Shown: piece after piece, positions 55,871 to 64,000 of the stretch
How positions within the stretch are numbered: position 1 is the first letter of the stretch
Layout of the letters: every line of letters starts with the position of its first letter
NCBI RefSeq assembly: GCF_905404315.1
Contig: NC_066287.1
Coordinates: 3,782,001 to 3,846,000 of the forward strand
Direction of reading: 5' to 3'
Source of the DNA: Leptidea sinapis
Lineage: Eukaryota; Arthropoda; Insecta; Lepidoptera; Pieridae
DNA: 64,000 bases
The notes under the pieces: model-generated
Told to the model about the DNA's origin: nothing
Databases searched by the model: none
The model's input: only the letters and a program-made list of their open reading frames with translations
Position numbers and translations under genes: made by a program

Positions 55871-56496
55871 ACAAAGTGTCTGTACGAGGCAAGAAATCTC
55901 TCGCAATACGCAATAACAATGTTAGACGTCAATGTGAACTGGGAAAGTTTTGATATCTTTTATACTACAGCACCATCCGCACTTCAATGATATATTAAAG
56001 TAAAAGTAAATACGGAATGTTGCACGATCCATAATTCGATATTAGTAATTTATACACACTTACGATGACGTTATATGCACATATAAGGACAAAAGTGCGC
56101 TTAAAGACAATGTAAGCAAACCTTTCTCCTTAGTCGTGTGTCAACTGTCACTGTCCGTATCAAACCTAAACTGAATTACTTTACATTGCTGCTTTTTGAC
56201 CAAGAATATTTTAAACAACTGGAGCAAATGCGGCAATGCGAAGATATAACAGTCCAAGTCTATTATGGTATTATTTGTGGCATGTTCCATATTTCGGCTT
56301 TATTTTTATACGACCTGATTTGTCTATGTCTATACAACGTTATTGCTCACTTACGTCAAAATACAGATTATTAATTAGTTGAGTGTGTTATTTCATAATA
56401 ATAATTATTATCAATTACTCAATGCATCCTCTATATTATATCGCAAAAATATAATATTTCCATGTTGTCATATTATTATTAAGCGTGATAACGATT
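55871..56496. other. No gene seen
   Basis: A 78-codon frame at 56138-56374 overlaps the low-copy repeat also hinted at 36090; no domain. Confidence 0.35.
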
Positions 56497-56801
56497 ATAG
56501 CTGGTGACCCGTGCGCATCACATCACCTAAACAGATGCTAAAATAATTATTTCATTTTTATCTTGTAATGAAATAATGTCACAGTAGAACTGTTAAACTG
56601 TGCGTCGAAGATTTATCTCATAGATCTTTTCATACAGAAATAAATTTGTACGGTAACAAATCGAAATAAAAACTATCCTTTCTCTCAAGTTGAATCAAAT
56701 TGCACTCACTGTGCAAAATTTTGAATAAAATCGGTTCAGTAGTTTAATAGATCATCGCGGACAAACAAATTTTTGACACGAAATTTTTGTATTAATAAGG
56801 A
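56497..56801 (-). mobile_element. Helitron, diverged (ACAGA-type 5' half)
   Basis: ATCGAAATAAAAACTATCCT, TCTCTCAAGTTGAATCAAAT and ATCGCGGACAAACAA are shared with 1681-2046. The 3' end is degraded (ATAGCTGGTGACCC) and the hairpin lost. Confidence 0.65.
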
Positions 56802-57824
56802 TTACTATTTGCTAATAAAATGTAATGCAAAAGAGTTACTTAAATAGACACTATCTTCCCTTCTTAACTAGAAAGAATATTTTAAAATTAACCGGGTAAG
56901 TGCGAGTCTGTCTTCCGTAGTTGAGTTTGACCACACGGTTGGGTTCCGCACTGCTAAAATAATATGATTGAAAATAAACGATACAATAAATAGCCGGTGG
57001 GCAAATTAAAATAAAAAATTTAAATCTGTTACAAAAGTATTTAAAGTAAATAGTGTACAACGTACTAAACGTGGGTACCGAATTCTCCGTATTCCAGCAT
57101 GTCTCGCACTTAGCGGGAATTTATTTATAAATATACAGTTTCTTCTTAAAATAATACAAAGTCCTGTAAAACTGTTTACACAGTTTGTCTACAGGATCGA
57201 GCGAGTCTCATAAAATAAATCTTAAAGCCTATTTTACAAATGTTACTGCAACAATAAATATTGATTCAATAGATTTTTATAATTTATTTTTGTTTGGTTC
57301 CCGTCGGACGTCCTCTGGCAAATATGGTAAGTATGGTAAGCAGATATGGTATTCTTTTCTTTAAAGTTCTATCGCCAAAGTAATTGTTTACTCTAGGTAC
57401 TTCAAGTTTGCCTGATGTCATCGAACGGGTGCCATGATTATGACTAACGTAAGTACGGAACCCTAAAAGAACACGATAACTCGCACTTGTCTGATTTAAA
57501 TCAACGTCAAGTGCCAACCCTAAGTGAATTCACCCCTAGACTGTATTGACGTCACGGCATGAATGTAATTTTATAGCAACAAAGCGCATAAACTATTCAA
57601 TTAAACCATTCCAAAACCCACTCTATCCCATTGCAATATAGTTTAAAATTGCCGCCGATGATTTATTGTAATTAGACGAATCTGTGTGGGCGGCGCATAA
57701 CATCTAAAATTACATAAATATTCTGAGCCACTTATGAATTTTTTTAATTAATAATACGAGATAAGACATGTTATTTATAAATAACATTACTACCGTGCTT
57801 TACTATAACAGCGACAGACATCTA
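56802..57824. other. No gene; two short repeat traces
   Basis: GGGTAAGTGCGAGTCTGTCT at 56894 and, reversed, ACGGAACCCTAAAAG...ACTCGCACTTG at 57457-57490 look like ends of a common lepidopteran repeat. No coding. Confidence 0.35.
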
Positions 57825-58195
57825 TCTATATATATAAAAATGAATTGCTGTTCGTTAGTCTCGCTAAAACTCGAGAACGGCTGGACCGATTTGGCTACTT
57901 TTGGTCTTGAATTATTTGTGGAAGTCCAGAGAAGGTTTAAAAGGTGAATAGGAAAATGCTGCTAAATTAAATAAAAACAACAAATTTGTTTTTCCTTTGA
58001 TGTGTCCATACATAATTTCTATGAGAGAATTTATTGACACACGGTTTGACAGTTCTGCTGTCAAACAATTTCATTACATTACAGGGTGCATATTTTACGA
58101 AGTAATTTTTGATGTTATGATATATTTTTGACAAATTCATATATAAACATTATTTTATTTATTATATACAGAACAACGTCTGTCGAGTCAGCTAC
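57825..58195 (+). mobile_element. Non-autonomous Helitron, uninterrupted reference copy
   Basis: A|TCTATATATATAAAAATGAA start, ACAGAACAACGTCTGT hairpin, GAGTCAGCTAC end (CTAG to CTAC) before T. Shows what the interrupted element at 30244 looked like before insertion. Confidence 0.83.
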
Positions 58196-58954
58196 TTATA
58201 ATTAAAGATTAGTTCAATGATTGAAAAAATTCCATATTTACACATAACTTCACTAGCGTGGTATTGTTTGACTATTCGTTATAATATAATTTGATCATAC
58301 ATATGACATTCGAGGCAACAATGGGCTCACGGCTCACCAATCTAAGAATAATAGTCAGTAACACGGCTCGTCATCTCCCTAATATTAAGTGCGAACGATA
58401 ACACGACATTGGTTGACCGCACTTGTTATTCTAACTACACGTACGAGATGACAATAGCTTAAAACAGTACTATAGAAGCTGCTGCCTTTATTTCGTCTGT
58501 GTTGGGTTCCAGACAGAGGGAACGAGTATGAAAAAAAAAAATTCACACTTTTATTAAATAAACTGTATAGTTACAAAAATAACCAACGCTTTAAGGTAAA
58601 TACTAAATATCAAAGATCATAAAATGGCAATTACTGTTACTCCGACATCCAATTATTTTTATTAGTACCAATTAAATTATGTACTCTGTCCCGTGAAAAG
58701 TGCATGAAACTCCTTTCAATAGTTTTGGAGATGGGCGCAACACGACAAACAGAAATTAAATTTTACAATCTCTTATTTTGTATTGTATTACTGTTCGTAA
58801 TCGCTATAGACACGGAAATAACCAAAGATTTTTCCACTATTTTAATATTAGTCATCAATAAAAATTCAACTTAATACCTCTACGCATACTTGAGAAAGGG
58901 CAATTCTGCTGTTTAATGTCATTTGTGCCCATTAAACGAACTCAACATAATACG
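58196..58954. other. No feature seen
   Basis: AT-rich; nothing supported. Confidence 0.45.
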
Positions 58955-59075
58955 GCATGGATACCTTCAAAAAAAGCGCGTAAGGTGTACGCGCTTTGTG
59001 AATGTGGGCGGCGGTGATCACTTAACACCAGGTGACCCGTACGCTCGTTTGTCCTCCTATTCCATAAAAAAAAAA
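58955..59075 (+). mobile_element. LINE-B 3' tip with internal micro-inversion
   Basis: TACCTTCAAAAAAAGCGCGT is followed by AAGGTGTACGCGCTTTGTGA, an inverted copy of the neighbouring segment, and then by the normal GTGGGCGGCGGTGATCAC and TCCTATTCCATAAAAAAA tail. Confidence 0.72.
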
Positions 59076-59692
59076 TATATATAGCACTAGTGTTAATGTT
59101 AATTTTCTATCTACGGTAGGCAGTCTACAGATTGCATATACGAAGCAAGCAGCGTTTCATACAACTTATGTCGTATTGTCTGACTAAAGCTCAACTACGA
59201 CTAGTTCGATCTAGTTATTTTTTTATGAAATAGGAGGACAAACGAGGTACGGGTCACCTGGTGTTAAGTGATCACCGCCGCCCACATTCTCTTGCAACAC
59301 CAGAGGAATCACAAGAGCGTTGTCGGCCTTTAAGGAAGGTGTACGCGCTTTTTTTGAAGGTACCCATGTCGTATCGTCCCGGAAACACCGCACAAGGAAG
59401 CTCATTCCACAGCGTTGTAGTACGAGGAAGAAAGCTCCTTGAAAACCGCACTGTGGAGGACCGCCACACATCCAGATGGTGGGGATGATATCCTAATTTG
59501 TGGCGTGTCGTGCGAAGGTGGAATTTGGCGGCAGGAATCAGGTTAAACAGCTCTTCGGAACACTCCCCGTGATAAATGCGGTAGAAGACACACAATGAAG
59601 CGACGTCTCTACGCAACGCCAAGTGATCCATCCGTTCACAGAGCACTGGGACCCCGGTGCCTACCTTGCTAGAAAACCAATGCACGCCCCTG
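59076..59692. mobile_element. hAT element copy split by LINE-B
   Basis: Parts 59076-59215 (ATATAGCACTAGTGTTAATG...CTACGACTAGTTCGATCTAG) and 59656-59692 (GTGCCTACCTTGCTAGAAAA...ATGCACGCCCCTG) match the hAT element at 32663-33048 in order. The left terminus is absent, replaced by the LINE-B tip at 58955-59075. Confidence 0.75.
59216..59655 (-). mobile_element. LINE-B 3' end inserted in hAT
   Basis: Minus-strand coding tail is open for 137 codons: LALRRDVASLCVFYRIYHGE, then HPHHLDVWRSSTVRFSRSFL and LWNELPCAVFPGRYDMGTFK. 3' tail CCTATTTCATAAAAAAA. The longest intact LINE-B coding tail in the window. Confidence 0.82.
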
Positions 59693-59825
59693 AGTGTGAT
59701 AGTGTCTAGTTTGGCAGCTTACGAACACCACGGTGGCGCGACTGGTTGCGCTACTATGGTGTTCCGTTGAAATATAGCACTTAGGCAATCTTTGCTACGA
59801 TGTTGCCCGTTTTCCATCAAACAAT

Positions 59826-59985
59826 ATGTTATGTTTTTTTTTAAAGTGATAAACCTCACTTCTAGGATTAATACACAAATAAAATTTCAAAAACAAAATT
59901 TTATGAACGATGCGGGATTCGAACCCACGACCGCGGGCGTTCCGTGCCGGTGCTCTAACCAACTGAGCTAACCGTTCGAGTACCG
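59826..59985 (-). mobile_element. SINE-D, tRNA-derived
   Basis: Minus-strand head GGTTAGCTCAGTTGGTTAGA (A box) and GTGGGTTCGAATCCCGC (B box) are close to a real tRNA. The body is AAATTTTATTTGTGTATTAA...AGAAGTGAGG and the tail GTGATAAACC reversed. The head could be misread as a tRNA gene, but the 3' acceptor side is SINE body. Confidence 0.8.
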
Positions 59986-60126
59986 CCTCGTTACAAAATT
60001 CTGTTTGCTTTGTTCAACTCTCAGGTTGTCCCTTCATCTACAGGATCTACTTTACAGTTGATAACCTGCTCAACCCCAATATTTGCATATTAGGAAATTG
60101 ACTTGAGATGTCGCTCTTGTAAATCT

Positions 60127-60247
60127 AAACAATATGTTATGTTTTTTTAAAAGTGATAACGGCGGTCGTGGGTTCGAATCCCGCATCTTCATAAAATTAT
60201 GTTTTTAAAATTTTATTTGTGTATTAATCATAGAAGTGAGGGTTGTT
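60127..60247. mobile_element. SINE-D with inverted 5' portion
   Basis: 60127-60158 (ACAATATGTTATGTTTTTTT...GTGATAA) is the tail in the same orientation as 59826. From 60159 the sequence CGGCGGTCGTGGGTTCGAAT...CATAGAAGTGAGG is the head-body part in the opposite orientation. Confidence 0.72.
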
Positions 60248-60721
60248 AAAAGTGTGATGTGTGACAAAATTATATGTGCTATTTATGAAGAAAAAAACCT
60301 CATTAAGGTTATATATTATACATATATCTATGATTATATCTTAATTACGACCCACAGGCGACCTCTAGTATTATAAACATGTTTTGATAAAATATGACAA
60401 ACATATAGAAATATTTGTCGTCGTGGAATATTCGCTATTAGTCATACGAGGAAAAATGTATAATGTTAATTATAAGTAATCAAAGAGCCGATATTTTCCA
60501 AATTGGTTCGTGAGACAAGCTTTTAGGTTTCTATAAATAATACAATAAATTGAACTCGTAAACAGTATCGTAGATATGTTTTAAGCATAGAATTACTGCT
60601 CATAACCTAACTAATAACACTTCAACTTAAATAATATTTGATTTTATATATAAGCCATATTTTTTTTTATTTCTGAGATTTAATTGTATTTCGTCCTTAA
60701 AGTTCCATTACTTTCAAAATT
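60248..60721. other. No feature seen
   Basis: AT-rich; nothing supported. Confidence 0.45.
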
Positions 60722-60858
60722 AAAAGGCATTTATTTTCTCAAAATTGATTCATTTAGAATTCTTTTTGATGTCATTTCTAATAACTACTAGATACTACTA
60801 CCGATTCGGAAACAAATGGCGCTCTGAGAGAGAAGAAGCGGCGCAAGAAACTCGCGCA
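60722..60858 (-). mobile_element. LINE-D 3' tip
   Basis: AAAAGGCATTTATTTTCTCA...GGCGCTCTGAGAGAGAAGAA...GCGCAAGAAACTC, truncated just beyond. Confidence 0.72.
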
Positions 60859-61226
60859 TTCAAAGTTTACATTCACAAATTAAAGTGTAACCTCCAATAC
60901 TGCAGATAAAATTTTATCCTTAATCAAATAAGCAATAAAGCTGGAGTCTGGACTGAGATTGTGGAATATTCCCCACAGACAGAAACGGAAACTATAAATA
61001 GATTATCTTAATGTTGTTTCTAAGTATAGAGAGGAACATTATAATTAACGAGTAATCAAATCCTCTCTACTTGTGTGTTTGTTGTTCAAACTAATTACGT
61101 CATAGTACACAAAAGCAAGTGCGCCGAAATTGCAGTTTAAAGGGTCTGGGTGGTTGGCTATAACGTTATATATTCGGCGTTATTACTATAAAGTGATGTA
61201 CACTATCATAAAAATTTATGTACATA
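60859..61226. other. No feature seen
   Basis: Nothing supported between LINE-D and the Helitron. Confidence 0.45.
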
Positions 61227-61523
61227 CTAGCTGACCCAGCAAACGTTGTATTGCCGATATTAAAATCGCGATACAAAAGTAGCTGTTGATTGTAGATGGG
61301 TGAAAATTGAAGTTGTATGTATTTTTTAATGCTGCCTCATAATCAAAAAATTAAAAAAAAAATTGGCGTGGACCACCCTTAACATTTAGGGGGATGAAAA
61401 ATAGATGTTGTCCGATTCTCAGACCTACCCAATATGTACTCAAAATTTCATGAGAATTGGTCAAGCCGTTCCGAAGGAGTTTAACTACAAACACCGCACC
61501 ATGAGAAATTTATATAATAAATA
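61227..61523 (-). mobile_element. Non-autonomous Helitron (GCAA-hairpin type)
   Basis: CTAGCTGACCCAGCAAACGT after A; hairpin GCAA/TTGC; the 5' end (ATGAGAAATTTATATAATAA) is degraded. Very close to 37903-38188. Confidence 0.8.
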
Positions 61524-62306
61524 AGTTAACAAAAACATCCTTCTTCCTTGATTCATGTCGCGTTGTTGTGGTCTACAATCATATAATGAGGATTGTTCCA
61601 AACATAAAAATAAATAAATCAAGTTCATAAGTCACTCACCCCTTTGTTTTCCTCTTGTGTTACAAAAGCGAATGGGCTGCGATGATCATGTACCATCAGG
61701 TTGTATGCTCATAATATTTTCCATAATAAACATAACCAAAGCTTAATGTGCCAGAACATCTTGTTATGAGACAAACCAAGCCATTTCTCTTCCAAATGTG
61801 TAGTAGAATTTGACTATCAATAAGTGTATTATGTCCAATTATAAATAAAATTAAAAAATAATAGCTCTTATGTAAGGGTGGGTTGATGTAATTGGATGAA
61901 GCAAGTGAATCACTGTTTCATCAACAGCTAATATAATAAAAACAAGTAAACTACTTTTATATACAGACAGAAAGAGGCACTACAATTTAAACGTGTTAAT
62001 TTAAAACAGCACAAAATATGCAAACTAATATTCATTGTTATAAGCCATACCCTACTTATTTCAATGCATTCACAAAAAACTTCCAATTGTTATGTAGGCC
62101 AGATATATTTGCACATTTTGTTTGCAATGCTGCTTTGATTTAAGTTGACTCTGTATAAAGAAACATATATATAATTCAAGCTATTTTAATACACTTAGAA
62201 TGTAGGTATTTTTTATAATTACAGAAAGTAACAGTCAAAAAATTCACTTTAAAATCATTAGTAATATACTATGTTATTGGATTCTCTTATAGGTAATGTA
62301 CACTAA
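61524..62306. other. No gene seen
   Basis: AT-rich; no frame above 60 codons and no repeat recognised. Confidence 0.45.
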
Positions 62307-62444
62307 CTTCCTTATTCATAATGGTCCGCTAACTTTAAACAGCCGCTTAGGAGTGTTTTTTCTCATTCTGACTTAGGTCAATAGAAGAAGACATAGTGAG
62401 AATTAGCAATGCTTTAAGTTAGCAGACTATTATGAATAAGGGGG
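62307..62444 (+). mobile_element. MITE-A copy 5
   Basis: 138 bp, CTTCCTTATTCATAATGG ... TATGAATAAGGGGG; first arm with two changed bases. Confidence 0.86.
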
Positions 62445-62768
62445 TAAAAATATGAATCTTCTGACTTAAGCATTACGCCTCAGTGTGACTACTGACTGAA
62501 ACTTGTCTCTATTAAGAACACAAATTTAAGTTTCATAGGCTGGAAAGCTAGGTAAACATAGTAACACAATCAATCTTTCAATAATTTTGAAAAACTACCC
62601 CTCAAAGTATTTAGTTAAAATATAAAAAAAATATGAGTTTGGAATAAGTACAATAAAAACTAGGCAGGTAGAAAGAAAACTCTTTTTATACTATATCTGT
62701 TATACTAATAATTACTTCTAACCCCAGGCTGTAAAAGCTCTGTTATACCAAATCTATACCCTCTATAT

Positions 62769-63048
62769 TATGTTTTTTTTTTTATGAAAATTTGACACAA
62801 GACGAGCAGGATGTTCAGCTGATGGTAATTGATACACCATGCACATTACAATGCAGTGTCACTTACGATTCATGAAAAACCCAAAAAACTCTGAATGGCA
62901 CTACAATTGCGCTTGTCATATCCTTGAGACATAAGATATTAAGTGTCATTTGCCAAGTAATTTCACTTTACTGCTTCACTGCAGAAATAGGCGCTTTTGT
63001 TGTACCCATAATCTAATCGGCATCCTGTGCATAGCAGCTTCCTACTGG
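62769..63048 (-). mobile_element. SINE-A copy with internal deletion
   Basis: Poly-T 62771-62782, then GACGAGCAGGATGTTCAGCT...; between TAATTTCAC and TTTACTGCTTCAC the segment spanning the GCTACGGCGCCC block is missing. Confidence 0.78.
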
Positions 63049-63637
63049 TATATGTATAAGAAATCTGTTATAAATACCTATTTGTATAAATAAGGAATTT
63101 TAATTGGTACATATTGAATATCTCTGACTTCAAGCACAGGTAGACTTGATCTGATACATCATAAGTGAAGTAAGCACCTGTATAGTATATATAAAATAAT
63201 TATACTCTTAAGTACAACTCAATAGAAAAGAGAATAAAGATTACTATAATTATTGCATGATGATGTTGAAATGAAATCTTTGCATAGAACTTTATCACAC
63301 CTTGTTTTTGGTTTTCAGAGGTGACATTAACAAAAATATTAACACTTGAATAGAGTGCTAGTAAAAAGTAATATATCATAATCAAATGTATGATCACCAA
63401 CATTAGGTAGTGTTTATTGAGCACTATCTGCCACAATTGTGACTTTTCCGGCTTATTCCACTTGTATCAAGGCTGTATCATGTTGGAAAACTTTAAAAAA
63501 AATGGCTAGATATTTTTTATGCTATTTAAATATGACTAGTGACAACACACTCATCCCTCACCTGTTTCCTGTACAAATAGCATTTGATTGAAACCTAAAA
63601 ACCATTTAATATCTACGTAAAATGAGCAATATGTATA
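63049..63637. other. No feature seen
   Basis: A 78-codon frame (63200-63436, minus) is AT-driven with no domain. Confidence 0.4.
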
Positions 63638-63842
63638 TAATAATAATATTGACACACTTTTTACACAAATTATCTTGCCCCAAGTTAAGCATATATAGCC
63701 TGTGTTATGGGTTACAAGACAATGATATATTTAATACAATATACTTACTTAAACATACATAAATTCATATAAACATACATAAATCCATGACTCGGAAACA
63801 AACATCCATATTCATCATATAAATGCTTGCACCTACCGGGAT
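63638..63842 (-). mobile_element. SINE-B, tRNA head missing
   Basis: Matches 23350-23560 (TTGACACACTTTTTACACAA ... ATGCTTGCACCTACCGGGAT) and stops inside the B box. Confidence 0.8.
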
Positions 63843-64000
63843 TATATATAATATACTTATAATATTAAAAAAAAGAGATTTTAATATGTTGCAACATGAA
63901 CTCCAATTGGAGTACGAGCTATGACATCATAATTGTTTTATTTAATGTTTAAACAAACATATAGAAAAGCTCTTAATTTATAAAATGTTTATGAGTCCAC

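Noticed and set aside
59900..59982. Possible tRNA gene (good A and B boxes)
   Set aside because: The acceptor stem is not closed and the sequence continues into SINE body; a second inverted copy lies 200 bp away.
1..64000. A previously undescribed multi-gene system (defence, metabolic or secretion cluster)
   Set aside because: Only one host exon is visible; all multi-domain coding belongs to known transposon classes.

Overview
The window looks like an AT-rich, repeat-dense stretch of a lepidopteran (moth or butterfly) nuclear genome. This rests on the one conserved exon found (insect Enhancer of Polycomb) and on the repeats: 5'-TC...CTAG-3' Helitrons, tRNA-headed SINEs, CR1/jockey-like LINE 3' ends with RT C-terminal remnants, an RNase H-bearing I-group LINE, PIF/Harbinger, hAT and mariner derivatives. 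There is no operon structure and no rRNA, phage or CRISPR signal. Species-level assignment is not possible from the sequence alone.

The only host coding sequence I can support is a 139-bp internal exon on the minus strand at 2370-2508. It has consensus splice sites and encodes part of the EPL1 domain of Enhancer of Polycomb, a NuA4/Tip60 acetyltransferase subunit. Upstream exons of a minus-strand gene lie at higher coordinates, so part or all of the rest may be a very long first intron or an upstream intergenic region. Two GC-rich, non-repetitive-looking islands are candidate regulatory or first-exon DNA: 12385-12600 (with a perfect DR1 and a TCAAGGTCA site) and 19735-19915 (with a minus-strand GTAAGTA donor).

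Almost everything else that can be named is transposon. By region: 1-12 kb has Helitrons, SINE-A copies and LINE 3' ends. 12-14 kb has an RTE/L1-like RT remnant and a MITE split by a PIF/Harbinger element. 14-24 kb has Helitrons, MITE-A, a mariner transposase tail, a hAT nested in a MITE, a TTAA-flanked 440-bp unit and a SINE nested in a SINE. 25-33 kb has SINEs, a CR1-like LINE end, a second PIF/Harbinger, a Helitron inserted in an inverted Helitron, a LINE split by a TTA-flanked MITE and a hAT split by MITE-A. 34-47 kb has Helitrons, LINEs and a large inverted repeat. 47-64 kb has LINE tails, one nearly intact I-group LINE (RT plus RNase H) with a 13-bp target duplication, a hAT split by a LINE, an inverted SINE and further Helitron, MITE and SINE copies.

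The most interesting structures are: (i) two unrelated PIF/Harbinger derivatives that both keep the 5' start of a MADF-like gene and, facing it, the 5' start of the transposase, with the middle deleted; (ii) a 1.6-kb inverted repeat built from TTAA-flanked units with about 430-bp arms; (iii) at least eight clean nested insertions that give a relative order of transposon activity. I did not find a convincing new multi-gene biological system. Family labels SINE-A, SINE-B, SINE-D, MITE-A, MITE-C and LINE-B/C/D are local names used only in this annotation.
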